A stretch of DNA of 64,000 nt. Source: Methylobacterium sp. J-030. GTDB lineage: Bacteria; Pseudomonadota; Alphaproteobacteria; Rhizobiales; Beijerinckiaceae. A program made the translations under genes and the position numbers. The notes under the pieces are model-generated. The model ran no database searches and was not told where the DNA came from. It saw only the letters and a list, made by a program, of their open reading frames with translations. Position 1 is the first letter of the stretch. Each line of letters opens with the position of its first letter. The stretch lies in contig NZ_JAKSYM010000225.1 in assembly GCF_022829545.1 (NCBI RefSeq), positions 1 through 64,000 of the forward strand. Reading direction: 5' to 3'. Shown here piece after piece: positions 52,522-61,885 of this stretch.

Positions 52522-54270
52522 TTAGACGGCCGCATCCCAGGTCTCGCTGAGCGGCACCCCCCCGCGGACGAGGCGGGCCCGGAGCACCACGTCGCCGGCC
52601 GGCATCGGCTCCGGCGGACGCCACTCCACGTAGATTCGCCAGCCGCCGGTCTGCGGCACGAAGGCGGAGACCGGCGCGTGCATCGTGCCGGCGCTGGCCG
52701 AGACCTCCGCGCTCACCGAATCGTCCGGCCCCGCGGGCAGGCCCGGCCCCGCGAAATCGATCACGCAGAGCCGCCGCTCCGGACGCGGCGGCGTCATGGG
52801 GCGCAGGCGCTCCGCCGAGCCGAATCGGGTCGCGGTCACCCGGGCCAAAACCGTCTCGGGGATCGCCGGAACGGGCTCGGCCCCGACGGTGGTGAGATCG
52901 TAGGCGAGGCGCAGGGCCGTCCCCGGCTGTGCCGCCGCGGCCGGCACGAAGGCCGCCACGATGTTGTCCATGTACTCCTCGCCCGAGGGGATCTCGTAGA
53001 GCCGGACCGCACCCTCCGCGAAGGCGCCCCCGGCGGGATCCGGGCTGACCCACAGGCCGGGCCGCGCCTCCTGGCGGGCCTCGACGTCGCGATAGGCGGC
53101 GAACGTTCGCTCCCGCTGCAACAGCCCGAAGCCTGCCAGCGGCGTCGCCGCGAAGGCCGAGATCTGCGGCTGCCTGCGGCCGTTGACCAGTGGCCACCAG
53201 AGCCGGTCGAACCGCGCCGGATCGCTCCCTGAGGCGACGCAGAGCCCGTCCGAGTCGTGCACCTGCGGGCGGAAGTCGTCGAACGGCTTGGCGCCGCGGG
53301 CGCCGGGCCCGTTCTCGCCGTACAGGAACATGCTGGTGAGCGGCGCGAGCCCCAGCTCAGCCAGCGGCACCCGCGGATGGAGCGCGGCCGTGACCGTGAT
53401 CCGGGCCGGATCCCCGGGACTGATCGCGAACCGGTAGGCGCCGGCCACGCTCGGGCTGTCGAGGAGCGAGAACACCGTCAGGGTCTGCGCCCCCGGTTCG
53501 GGCTCGCAGATCCAGTGCGCGACGAAATCGGGAAATTCCTCCCCCTCCGGCGCGCCCGTGCCGATGGCGAGGCCCCGCGCCGAGAGCCCATATTCCTGGT
53601 TGGCCGCGCGCAGCCGGAAATACGAGGCGCCGAGGAACACCAGAAACTCCGCTTGAAAACCCTTCGGGCGCCAGGCGGGCGTGTCGGGGAAGGCGTAGTG
53701 CAGGCGGAAGCCCGCGAAGCCGAGGTCCGGCGCGAAGCTCTGGCCGGCGAGCCGTGGGCCGAGATCGAACAGCCGGCTCTCGTAGGGGATCGGGCGGTCC
53801 GGCCCGTCGAGCGGCTGGAGGTGGAGGGCCACGCGCTTGCGCTGCAGGAAGCCCCGGTGGAAGAATTGCGCGCTGAACAGCGGACCCAGACGCAGGCTCT
53901 CGGCGGCCCGGAACATGATGGCTTGGTAGCCGTCGTAGTCGAGCCCGGCGAGGGCGGCCGGCAGGTCCTGCGGCGGGGCCGCGTAGGGCGCGGCGGCCCG
54001 GCGCGCGGCCTCCTCCGCGAGCGCTTCGAAGGTCATCCGACCCTCCGGCCCACCCGCCGAATGTCCACCCTGCGACGGAAGCGCCGACCCGGCCCACGTT
54101 CTGGACCCATTCAGCTCGGCTACGCTAGGTAGAACCGTGCCGGCAGCCGCGGTCAGGACGGTTCGAAGAACGCGGCGCCGGGAGGGGGGATCGATCCGTT
54201 CGGCTTCCGGCCGCCCATCGGGCCGGGCCGGCTCCGTGTCCTTGCCCCGCATATCGGTGTCCACGGTCAT
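52522..54270 (-). CDS. Periplasmic glucan biosynthesis protein (OpgG/OpgD)
   Basis: A 582-residue exported protein with a twin-arginine-like start (PPSRRRVLRTVLTAAAG, near 29-45). The mature MdoG domain: FEALAEEAARRAAAPYAAPP, YDGYQAIMFR, FFHRGFLQRKRVALHL and ISPGDPARITVTAAL. OpgD-type members use a Tat signal, so OpgD is the better match than OpgG. These act in osmoregulated periplasmic glucan synthesis. Diverges from the glucosyltransferase gene by 61 bases, unlike the usual opgGH operon. Confidence 0.88.
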   Translation of the reverse strand: MTVDTDMRGKDTEPARPDGRPEAERIDPPSRRRVLRTVLTAAAGTVLPSVAELNGSRTWAGSALPSQGGHSAGGPEGRMTFEALAEEAARRAAAPYAAPPQDLPAALAGLDYDGYQAIMFRAAESLRLGPLFSAQFFHRGFLQRKRVALHLQPLDGPDRPIPYESRLFDLGPRLAGQSFAPDLGFAGFRLHYAFPDTPAWRPKGFQAEFLVFLGASYFRLRAANQEYGLSARGLAIGTGAPEGEEFPDFVAHWICEPEPGAQTLTVFSLLDSPSVAGAYRFAISPGDPARITVTAALHPRVPLAELGLAPLTSMFLYGENGPGARGAKPFDDFRPQVHDSDGLCVASGSDPARFDRLWWPLVNGRRQPQISAFAATPLAGFGLLQRERTFAAYRDVEARQEARPGLWVSPDPAGGAFAEGAVRLYEIPSGEEYMDNIVAAFVPAAAAQPGTALRLAYDLTTVGAEPVPAIPETVLARVTATRFGSAERLRPMTPPRPERRLCVIDFAGPGLPAGPDDSVSAEVSASAGTMHAPVSAFVPQTGGWRIYVEWRPPEPMPAGDVVLRARLVRGGVPLSETWDAAV

Positions 54271-54331
54271 CGGCTTCCGGCCTCAGGCGGCGGGGCGGCC
54301 GGCAGCCTTCCACGGTCGAGTTTCTCGCGCC

Positions 54332-56305
54332 ATGTCGTCACGCGCCATCCCTCCTCGCGCCACATCCCCGGGGGTCGCCGCCTCAGCCGAGCCGGCGCAT
54401 CGGAACGCGTGTCCGGCCAAGCCCGATCCGTCGGAACGGGCCATCGACCGCGAGGTCTGGGAGAGCGGGCGGCCGGCCCGGGTCCTGCGCGCCCGGCGCC
54501 TCGCCCTGGCGGTCCCGAGCCTCGTCACGGCGGGCGGTCTCGCGTGGCTCGCCGCCCTCGCCTACCCCGCGGGCGTCAGCCCGCTCGCCTGGGCGGTGCT
54601 CGGGCTGTTCAGCCTCGTGATGGGCTGGCAGGCCTTCACGGCCTGCCAGTACGCCTACGGGCTCGCCGCCGCCCTGCTCGGGGACCGGGTGAAGTCGGTG
54701 CTGGAACGCCGGTCCGAGATGGCCGACGGCGCCTCGGCGCAAGCCGGACGCACCGCCGCCGTGGTGGCGATCCACGCCGAGGACGCCGTGGCGGTCTTCG
54801 CCCGCCTGCGGGTGATGGCCCGCTCGCTCGCGCAGGCCGCGACCGGGGATATCGACATCTTCGTCCTCTCCGACACCCGCGACGGCGCCATCGCCGCCGT
54901 GGAGGAGCATGAACACGCCCGCATTCAAGCTTGGGCCTCGGGCGACCCGGCCCTGCCGCGGATCCGCTACCGCCGCCGGACCGAGAATACCGGCCGCAAG
55001 GCCGGCAACATCGGCGAGTTCTGCCGCACCTATGGCGCCGAGTACGCCTTCATGATCGTGCTGGACGCCGACAGCCTCATGACCGGCGCCACCATGGGCC
55101 GCCTCGTGCGGCTGATGCACGAGAGCCCCCGCACCGGCCTGATCCAGACCGTCTCGTTCGCGGCGGGCCGGGACACGCTGTTCGCCCGCATCCAGCAATT
55201 CGCCGTTCGGCTCTACGCGCCCCTCGCGCTGCGCTGCCTGGAAACCTGGCAGGGGCCGGAGGGCAGCTACTGGGGCCACAACGCGATCCTGCGGGTCGAG
55301 GCCTTCGCGGAGCACGCGCAGCTCCCCCGGCTGCCGGGCCGGGAGCCGCTGGGCGGCGAGATCCTGTGCCACGACATCGTCGAGGGCGCCCTGATGGTGC
55401 GCTCCGGCTGGGCGGTGCGGCTGCTGCCCGAGCTGGGCGGCACCTGGGAGGAGATGCCCACCAACCTCGTTGACCTCCTCGGCCGCGAGCGCCGCTGGTG
55501 CCAGGGCAACCTCCAGCACCTGCGGGTGCTGCCCTGGGCGGGGCTCCACGGCGCCAGCCGCTGGCACTTCCTGGTCGGCATCCTCTCCTACGGGGTGCTG
55601 CCCCTGTGGGTCGCCTTTCTCGGGCTCGCCGCCTGGCAGGCGGCCCGGACCGGGGATCTCGGCCTCCTGGCCTACGGGCTGACCGGGCCGGGCCGGGCCG
55701 CCCACGCGCTCGCCGCCCTCAGCGTCGCCGTGCTGGCCCTGCCGAAGCTTCTCAGCCTCGGCTACGTCCTCGCCTCCCCGGAGCGGCGCGCGTCCTTCGG
55801 CGGGACCCGGTCGCTGCTCGCCAGCGCCGCCCTGGAACAGGCCGTCTGGGTCGTGCTCTGGCCGGTCCTGACCCTGTTCACCGCCGGCGCCGTGGTGGCG
55901 ACCTTCTTCGGGCGGGTGGTGCGCTGGGAGACGCAGGATCGCGACGACCGGCAGGTCTCCTGGGGCGAGGCGTTCCGGCTTCAGGCCGACGCCGTGGTGG
56001 TCGGCGCGCTGATCGCCTTCGCGCTGGTCCTCGTCGGCGACGCGTGGCTCGCCCTGTGGCTGGCGCCGCTGGCGCTCGCCCTGCTGACCAGCCCGGCCCA
56101 GAGCGTCTGGACCAGCCGGGCCGATCTCGGACGCTCGGCCCGGGCCCGCGGCCTGTTCCTGAACGCCGACGACACCGCGCAGGCGCCGGAACTCGCCGAG
56201 TTGGCCCAGATCCGCGGCCTGCCGGCCCCCCATGGGGCGCATCATGCCCCGATCCGCCCGGCGTCACGGGAGCCCGCCATCTGGCTCGCCGCCGACGAGG
56301 CCTGA
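54332..56305 (+). CDS. opgH: Glucan biosynthesis glucosyltransferase OpgH
   Basis: A 657-residue membrane glucosyltransferase polymerising periplasmic glucans from UDP-glucose. A GT2 domain sits between N- and C-terminal helices. Signatures: ENTGRKAGNIGEFC, FMIVLDADSLM, CHDIVEGALM and RRWCQGN (QxxRW variant). The N-terminal 100 residues are shorter than in E. coli (847 residues). Start ATG 54332; no strong ribosome binding site. It may share regulation with the divergent opgG gene. Confidence 0.92.
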   Translation: MSSRAIPPRATSPGVAASAEPAHRNACPAKPDPSERAIDREVWESGRPARVLRARRLALAVPSLVTAGGLAWLAALAYPAGVSPLAWAVLGLFSLVMGWQAFTACQYAYGLAAALLGDRVKSVLERRSEMADGASAQAGRTAAVVAIHAEDAVAVFARLRVMARSLAQAATGDIDIFVLSDTRDGAIAAVEEHEHARIQAWASGDPALPRIRYRRRTENTGRKAGNIGEFCRTYGAEYAFMIVLDADSLMTGATMGRLVRLMHESPRTGLIQTVSFAAGRDTLFARIQQFAVRLYAPLALRCLETWQGPEGSYWGHNAILRVEAFAEHAQLPRLPGREPLGGEILCHDIVEGALMVRSGWAVRLLPELGGTWEEMPTNLVDLLGRERRWCQGNLQHLRVLPWAGLHGASRWHFLVGILSYGVLPLWVAFLGLAAWQAARTGDLGLLAYGLTGPGRAAHALAALSVAVLALPKLLSLGYVLASPERRASFGGTRSLLASAALEQAVWVVLWPVLTLFTAGAVVATFFGRVVRWETQDRDDRQVSWGEAFRLQADAVVVGALIAFALVLVGDAWLALWLAPLALALLTSPAQSVWTSRADLGRSARARGLFLNADDTAQAPELAELAQIRGLPAPHGAHHAPIRPASREPAIWLAADEA

Positions 56306-56664
56306 CACAGTCCCCGGCCGAGGGCTCTGGATCGAGCCGGCCCTTGCCGTCATGGCGAGCGGAGCGAAGCGACCCAGGGGAGCGCGGATGCGGAGTACGT
56401 GGCGCTGCTGGGTTGCTTCGCTCCGCTCGCAAAGACGGTGTGTCGGCGCTATCGACCGGGACCATCGACTGCCGGTTCCGCCTTTACGGCCACGCTGCCA
56501 CAGTGTTGCCATCGAGTCACGGCCGGTCGGAACCGGCCCGAGGGGCCGGTTTCAGACTTGGCTTTAGGACGCGAGCGTTTACCCCTTGGCGAGGATCGGC
56601 ACGGCATCGTGCCGCGGTATTCGCCGCGTTCCCTCTAGAGTCCGCGCCTGCCCGAGAGGCTTTG
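56306..56664. other. Intergenic region opgH to L,D-transpeptidase
   Basis: Holds a family B palindrome at 56347-56438 and a GC-rich, gene-free remainder with CACTGTTGCCA near 56495. A promoter for the transpeptidase is expected after 56440. Confidence 0.4.
56347..56438. repeat. Intergenic palindrome, family B (best copy)
   Basis: GCGAGCGGAGCGAAGCGACCCAG is mirrored by CTGGGTTGCTTCGCTCCGCTCGC, a near-perfect 23-base pairing around a 45-base loop. Confidence 0.85.
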
Positions 56665-57330
56665 ATGCGTCGTTTTCTTCCCGCCCTGATCGGGTTTTTC
56701 GGCGTGGCCGCCTGCGCCGCGCCGGCCCTCGCCTACGAGATCGACCCGCTGACCCGCCAGCCGCTGAACGACGCGCTCTCCGTGCGCGTCCGCCCGCAGG
56801 CCGTCGAGACCGTCGCGGTGCCCGTGGCCAACGCCGCCCTCAACCCCGCCGACCCGCTGAGCGCCGACGCGGCCGTTCCGCAGATGTCGGCGATCCCGCG
56901 CGAGATCGTGGCCTATAACGGCCCGTACGGTGCCGGCACGATCGTGGTCTCCACCGCCGAGCGGCGGCTCTACTACGTGATGGGCGGCGGTCAGGCCCTG
57001 CGCTACGGCGTCGGCGTCGGCCGTCCGGGCTTCACCTGGGGCGGCGTGCAGACCATCACGATGAAGCGCGAGTGGCCGGATTGGCGCCCGCCGTCGACCA
57101 TGCTGAAGCGCCGGCCCGACCTGCCGCGCTACATGAAGGGCGGGATCGAGAACCCGCTCGGCGCCCGCGCCATGTATCTCGGCGGCTCGATCTACCGGAT
57201 CCACGGGTCGAACGAGCCGGAGACCATCGGCACCGCCGTCTCCTCGGGCTGCATCCGCATGACCAACGAGGACGTGATGGACCTCTACACGCACGCCAAG
57301 GTCGGCACGAAGGTCATCGTCCAGCGCTGA
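56665..57330 (+). CDS. L,D-transpeptidase (YkuD), short form
   Basis: A 221-residue exported protein. A Sec signal peptide (FLPALIGFFGVAACAAPALAYE) precedes a YkuD domain with HGSNEPETIG at H180 and SSGCIRM with catalytic Cys196. Such enzymes form 3-3 crosslinks or attach Lpp-like proteins in the envelope; common in Rhizobiales, which rely heavily on them. Start ATG 56665 with CGAGAGGC. A good terminator follows. Confidence 0.92.
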   Translation: MRRFLPALIGFFGVAACAAPALAYEIDPLTRQPLNDALSVRVRPQAVETVAVPVANAALNPADPLSADAAVPQMSAIPREIVAYNGPYGAGTIVVSTAERRLYYVMGGGQALRYGVGVGRPGFTWGGVQTITMKREWPDWRPPSTMLKRRPDLPRYMKGGIENPLGARAMYLGGSIYRIHGSNEPETIGTAVSSGCIRMTNEDVMDLYTHAKVGTKVIVQR

Positions 57331-57351
57331 TTCGTTTTGGGACCTTTGGAG

Positions 57352-57378
57352 AGGGCCGGCCGCGAGGTCGGCCCTTTC
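57352..57378 (+). terminator. Intrinsic terminator after the L,D-transpeptidase
   Basis: AGGGCCG (57352-57358), loop of ten, CGGCCCT (57369-57375), then TTT. The T-run is short, so strength is uncertain. Confidence 0.5.
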
Positions 57379-57382
57379 GCGT

Positions 57383-57709
57383 TCAGGCCGCCGGCAGGGT
57401 GACCAGCGCGTCCGGCCGCTTCACCTCGATCTCGACGAACGCGATCGGGTGGTCCGACCCGTTCATCACGTCGTGCCGGATGCCCGCCGGGCGCATGTAG
57501 GACTGGCCGGCCGCGAGCGCCGTCTCGCTGACCGCCGCGCCGTCGTGGACGCGCAGCACCCCGTCCACCAGCATCACCACGAAATACGGCCAGCCATGCT
57601 CGTGCCAGCCGGTCACCGCGCCCGGTGGAAAATCCCAGCGGGTGATGCGCACGGTGGCGTCGTCCTGCTGGACGGTGGGCGTGGCCGGGATGGTACAGGC
57701 GAAGGCCAT
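57383..57709 (-). CDS. Cupin domain protein
   Basis: A 108-residue small barrel: TRWDFPPGAVTGWHEHGWPYF is the metal-binding strand (HxH with Glu), and PAGIRHDVMNGSDH the second His. Typical of a single-domain cupin. Function unknown; could be a dioxygenase-like or regulatory barrel. Start ATG 57709. Confidence 0.88.
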   Translation of the reverse strand: MAFACTIPATPTVQQDDATVRITRWDFPPGAVTGWHEHGWPYFVVMLVDGVLRVHDGAAVSETALAAGQSYMRPAGIRHDVMNGSDHPIAFVEIEVKRPDALVTLPAA

Positions 57710-57839
57710 GGCGACTCCGGGATAACGGACACGCGAATGGTGCCCGCGCCGATCCGATGCAAGCCTTCGGCCGCCCCGGCAGTGCGGTTCAGTGCGACAG
57801 GCCGAAGCGATACGGCCGTACAAGGACGGTCGCAGACAG

Positions 57840-57900
57840 CGTCTTTGCGAGCGCAGCGAAGCATTCCAGGGCAGCGCGATATGAATGAGCGAGGCGCGGA
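57840..57900. repeat. Half copy of palindrome family B
   Basis: GTCTTTGCGAGCGCAGCGAAG followed by ATTCCAGGGCAGCGCG; the other arm is missing. Confidence 0.6.
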
Positions 57901-57942
57901 CTGAATTGCTGCACACCCGTGGAGGACGCTCCACGACTTTCC

Positions 57943-58206
57943 CTATCGCCGAGCCGGATCCGGACGGAACCGCGGCGTGCTGGCTGGCCAGACACGGGGA
58001 TCGATCCGGTCCCGCACGGTGAGGCGGAAGCGCGCGAACGCTTCTGGGTCGTTCCACACGCTCCGCACCGTGTCGCATACCGTCTCCCGCCAGATCGCCT
58101 GCGCCTGGGCGAAGGTCACGGTGCCGTCCGTCAGCTCGGTGATAAACGCGGCGATGCTCCGCCTTCCGCAACTGTTTGAGCGCGGCCGCGAGGAGCGCCC
58201 GGTCAT
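57943..58206 (-). CDS. Hypothetical protein, possibly frameshifted
   Basis: A 87-residue frame whose body (IAAFITELTDGTVTFAQAQA, IWRETVCDTVRSVWNDPEAF, ARFRLTVRDRIDPRVW) looks protein-like. The first 15 residues are Arg/Ser noise, while the +1 frame there reads NDDRALLAAALKQLRKA, which would fuse naturally. A frameshift at about 58155 is therefore suspected. No family recognised. Confidence 0.45.
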   Translation of the reverse strand: MTGRSSRPRSNSCGRRSIAAFITELTDGTVTFAQAQAIWRETVCDTVRSVWNDPEAFARFRLTVRDRIDPRVWPASTPRFRPDPARR

Positions 58207-58382
58207 CGTTCCCGACCCGACCCCTGGCCGGACCCCTGGCCGGACCCGGACCGACCTGGCGACCTACGCCTGCCCGTGCAGGGCGTTGCCGAAGCGGAGG
58301 AAGGCGGCCCCCTGGCCGTCGTGGCCGTCGGGCCGACGATCGGCTCCTTGACGCGTGCCGACGGGCGGGCCCGGCGGGCCAT

Positions 58383-59225
58383 CTATCCCTCCATGGACCG
58401 CTTGAACGCCTCGGCGAAATCCGGATGCCAGCGCGAGAGCGCCGGCCGGTTCTCGATGATGTCGCCGGCCGCCCAGGCAATCCGCCTCTCGTCCTGCGCC
58501 CGGGTGGTCTCGTTGTCGGGGCAGAGGATGTAGAAATCCCCCGCCGCCAGCCGCTCCAACAGGAACGACACGGTCTCCTCCGGCGTCCAGGCGCCGGCCG
58601 GCTTCTCGGCGACGCCGCGGGCCTTGGTCAGCCCGGTGTAGACGAAGCCCGGGATCAGCAGGTGCGCGGTGGTCCGGCAGCCCTCCCGGGTGCGCAGCTC
58701 GTGGGCCAGCGCCTCGGTGACCGCCTTCACCCCCGCCTTCGAGACGTTGTAGGGCGCGTTGCCGGGCGGCGTGGTGATGCCCTGCTTCGAGCCGGTCACG
58801 ATGACGGCGCCGGGTTTGCCCCCCTCGATCATGCCGGGCGCGAAGGCGTGGATGCCGTTGACCACGCCCCAGAGGTTGGTGCCGAGGATCCGCTGCCAGG
58901 TCTCGGCGTCCGAGAACAGCTTGCCGCCGGCCTCGATCCCGGCGTTCAGCATGACGAGGGCAGGCGGCCCGCCCCGCGCGACGGCGCCCGCCAGGGCCTC
59001 CACGGCGCCCCGGTCGGAGACGTCGGTCGGCACCGCGCGGACCTCGACGGCGGCGAGTTCGGCGACGGCCGCGCGGGCGGCGTCGAGGGCCGGCCCCGGC
59101 AGGTCGGCGAGCCAGACGTTCATGCCCGCCCGCGCGAAGGCCTGCGCGGCGGCGAGCCCGATGCCGCTCGCAGCGCCGGTGACGACCGCGCTGCGGCCGG
59201 GGCTGATGGCGGGGTGCTGGCTCAT
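58383..59225 (-). CDS. SDR family oxidoreductase
   Basis: A 280-residue short-chain dehydrogenase: TGAASGIG at 17-24, NAGIEAGG, catalytic Ser (VTGSKQGITTPPGN) and YNVSKAGVK (Tyr, Lys). The VWLADLPGPALDAARAAV segment and the C-terminal cap ETTRAQDERRIAWAAGDIIE suggest a distinct subgroup. Start ATG 59225. It diverges from the xylanase gene. Confidence 0.9.
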   Translation of the reverse strand: MSQHPAISPGRSAVVTGAASGIGLAAAQAFARAGMNVWLADLPGPALDAARAAVAELAAVEVRAVPTDVSDRGAVEALAGAVARGGPPALVMLNAGIEAGGKLFSDAETWQRILGTNLWGVVNGIHAFAPGMIEGGKPGAVIVTGSKQGITTPPGNAPYNVSKAGVKAVTEALAHELRTREGCRTTAHLLIPGFVYTGLTKARGVAEKPAGAWTPEETVSFLLERLAAGDFYILCPDNETTRAQDERRIAWAAGDIIENRPALSRWHPDFAEAFKRSMEG

Positions 59226-59387
59226 GACGAATCCTCGGCTGGATGGCGCCCTTCAGATGGGGCGAGCCCGGATGAAGGCGAGTTGGCGCGCCGGATCGGA
59301 CAGACGCGCCCGCAGACTCAGCGGATCGTAACCTCCGCCGCCGCATGCTCTGATACCGGTGTTCCCGCCGAACCCAGAGGATGCGGC

Positions 59388-60557
59388 ATGCCGTTTCATC
59401 CGAGCCGCCGATCCCTTCTCGCCGGGGCGGCCTGCGCGGGGCTGGCCAGGACGACGTACGCGGCGGAGTTCGGGCCGCTCGGCCGCCCGTCCTGGTCGAG
59501 CGACAGCCTCCAGGCAGCGGCTGCAGCGAAGGGCCTGCTCTACGGTTGCGAGGTGCCGTTCCACCGCTTCGACGCGAGCCCTGCCTACCGGCAGGCGGTG
59601 GCGCGGGAATGCGGGATCCTGGTCTGCGGCACCGAGATGAAGATGGAGGAGGTGCTGCCCGCCCCGGGCCGGACCGACTTCGCGCGGGGCGACGCGATCC
59701 TGCGCTTCGCCCGGGCGAACGGCCAGACGATGCGCGGCCATACGCTCGTCTGGCACGCGGCGCTCCCGCCCTGGGTCGGCCCCTTGCTCGGACGGGCGAG
59801 CGCCGCGCAGGGCGAAGACTTCATGCGCCGCTGGATCGAGACCGTGGCGGGCCATTACCGCGGGCAGATCGTCGCCTGGGACGTGGTCAACGAGATTTTG
59901 GGCAACGAGGCGGATCCCGACCGCGGCGGGGGCCTGCGCGACTCGCCCTGGCTCGCCTCGATCGGCCCCGGCTACGTCGACCTCGCGTTCCGCATCCTGC
60001 ACGAGACCGATCCGGCCGCCGCTGGCACGTGGAACGAGGATGCGGTCGAGCAGGGCGCGCCGTGGATGGAGGCCAAGCGCACAAAAGTCCTGCGCCGGCT
60101 GGAGGCGATGCGCAGCCGCGGCGTGCCGATCCGGCGTTTCGGGCTGCAATCGCACCTCACCAGCACGATCCCGATCGACCAGAACCAGTTGCGGCGCTTC
60201 CTGCGCGAGATCGGCCAGATGGGTTTTGGGATCGCGATCACCGAACTCGACATCGACGACCGGGCCTTCCCCTCCGATGTGCCGACCCGCGACCGGATGG
60301 TGGCCGATTTCGCGCGGCGCTACCTCGACGTGGCGCTGGACGAGCCGGCCCTCCTCGACGTGCTCACCTGGGACATCTACGACCCGGACACGTGGCTGAA
60401 CGACCATCCCTACCGCAAGCGGCCGGACGGCCTGCCCCAGCGTGCCCTGCCGCTGGATTCGCAGTTCCGGCGCAAGGCCCTCTGGCACGCCATGAAGGCC
60501 GCCTTCGCGGCGGCGCCGGACCACAAAGCCGCGCGGGACAAGCTCAGGCGGGCGTGA
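59388..60557 (+). CDS. Endo-1,4-beta-xylanase, GH10
   Basis: A 389-residue glycoside hydrolase family 10 enzyme. A Tat-like signal (SRRSLLAGAACAGLARTTYAA) precedes the barrel. Substrate-site blocks GTEMKME and GHTLVWH, acid/base Glu169 in WDVVNEI, and nucleophile Glu286 in ITELDID. Complete, ending after the C-terminal barrel region. A plant-wall xylanase fits an epiphytic lifestyle (inference). ATG 59388 follows CCAGAGG. Its 3' end overlaps the convergent acyltransferase by 14 bases. Confidence 0.93.
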   Translation: MPFHPSRRSLLAGAACAGLARTTYAAEFGPLGRPSWSSDSLQAAAAAKGLLYGCEVPFHRFDASPAYRQAVARECGILVCGTEMKMEEVLPAPGRTDFARGDAILRFARANGQTMRGHTLVWHAALPPWVGPLLGRASAAQGEDFMRRWIETVAGHYRGQIVAWDVVNEILGNEADPDRGGGLRDSPWLASIGPGYVDLAFRILHETDPAAAGTWNEDAVEQGAPWMEAKRTKVLRRLEAMRSRGVPIRRFGLQSHLTSTIPIDQNQLRRFLREIGQMGFGIAITELDIDDRAFPSDVPTRDRMVADFARRYLDVALDEPALLDVLTWDIYDPDTWLNDHPYRKRPDGLPQRALPLDSQFRRKALWHAMKAAFAAAPDHKAARDKLRRA

Positions 60558-61662
60558 CCCCGGCCTGCCGCGCTCCGTCGGCGAGGATCGGCTCGGGCGG
60601 CCGGTCCACCAGCAGCCGGCGGCGCAGGCGCGCGCAGGGGCGCTCGACGAGGTTGTACAGCGCCCAGCACCAGAGCAGCGCTGGCGGGAAGGCCACGAGC
60701 ATCAGCGCCAGGCCGTGGAGGCTCGGCTTCAGGTGCAGCACCAGCGCCACCACGGCCATGTGGCCGAGATAGAAGCTGTACGACCACAGCCCGAGCTGGC
60801 GCATCGGCCGGCTGGCGAGCATCCGTACCGCGGGTCCCTCCCCGTGCAGCAGGTAGGCGAAGGGCACGAACAGGGCCGCGCTCTGGAGGCTGTAGCGCAG
60901 GGTCTCGCGGAAGGCGGGCGCCCGCACCGCCAGGGTGCCGAGGATCACCGCAAGGCTCAGGCCGACATGCCACGCCCGCGGCCGCCACGCTGCGTCGGCC
61001 GGGATCACCGGGTTGTTCCACAAGGCGAGGCAGCAGCCGAACAGGATCGCGTCGATGCGGGTGTGGGTCCAGGAATAGTTCAGGCTGTAGTCGGCGAGCC
61101 GCCAGACGTTGAGGCACCGGATCGCCAGCACCACCCCGCAGATGAGGAGGCACGCGAATGCCGCTCGGCGCGGCTGCAGACGCCCGAGCCACAGCACATA
61201 GGCCAGGGGGAAAACCAGGTAGAAGTGCTCCTCGATGGCGAGGCTCCAGAGGGGCACCGGCAGCACCGCCTCGGTGCCGAGCAGGCCGGGATAGTTCGTC
61301 AGGAACGTCGCCTGCCCCAGGATCGCCGCCGGCTCGACCGGCATCCAGTCGAGCAGCCCCGCGGCGTAGAGCCCGCCCGCGGCGAGCAGGGTGAGGTACA
61401 TCGGCGGCAGGATGCGCAGGGATCGCCGCAGGTAGAAGGCCGGGAGCGAGACCCCGCCGGTCCGCGCCCGCTCGATCCGCAGCAGGGTGGTGATCAGGTA
61501 GCCGCTGAGGAAGAAGAAGACCGTGACCCCGAAACCTCCGGGGACGACGTGGCTGTAGCCGCAATGGGCCGCGAACACGATCAGGATGGCGAGCGCCCGC
61601 ACCCCGTCGAGCTGCGGCAGGTAGGGCATCGATGCGGGGACCTGTTTCCCGGATTCCGGCAT
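60544..61662 (-). CDS. Acyltransferase family 3 (OafA/YrhL-like)
   Basis: A 372-residue multi-helix membrane O-acyltransferase. The N-terminal LPQLDGVRALAILIVFAAHC with catalytic His, FGVTVFFFLSGYLITTLL, and SLRRSLRILPPMYLTLLAAG are family hallmarks; the mid WSLAIEEHFYLVFPL is also diagnostic. It acetylates or succinylates surface sugars or peptidoglycan; partner unknown. Start ATG 61662 preferred; in-frame codons reach 61710. Confidence 0.92.
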   Translation of the reverse strand: MPESGKQVPASMPYLPQLDGVRALAILIVFAAHCGYSHVVPGGFGVTVFFFLSGYLITTLLRIERARTGGVSLPAFYLRRSLRILPPMYLTLLAAGGLYAAGLLDWMPVEPAAILGQATFLTNYPGLLGTEAVLPVPLWSLAIEEHFYLVFPLAYVLWLGRLQPRRAAFACLLICGVVLAIRCLNVWRLADYSLNYSWTHTRIDAILFGCCLALWNNPVIPADAAWRPRAWHVGLSLAVILGTLAVRAPAFRETLRYSLQSAALFVPFAYLLHGEGPAVRMLASRPMRQLGLWSYSFYLGHMAVVALVLHLKPSLHGLALMLVAFPPALLWCWALYNLVERPCARLRRRLLVDRPPEPILADGARQAGVTPA

Positions 61663-61885
61663 GACGGGGCGGCTTCTCCTTCCCGGCGAGGACGACCTTA
61701 CCCCGATCAATAAGCGGTATTTTCGGCCTCGCCGACATCCGTAGACGACGCGGTACTTCGAAAGACATCGCCGGATGGTGAATCGGCTGTTGGAGCCGCG
61801 CTTCGGAGAGGAGGAGATTGGTAACTACGCCCCCCCATGATGCCGCGGGTCCGCGCCGAGTCGGGCGCCGTCGGGAGTGTTGCGT

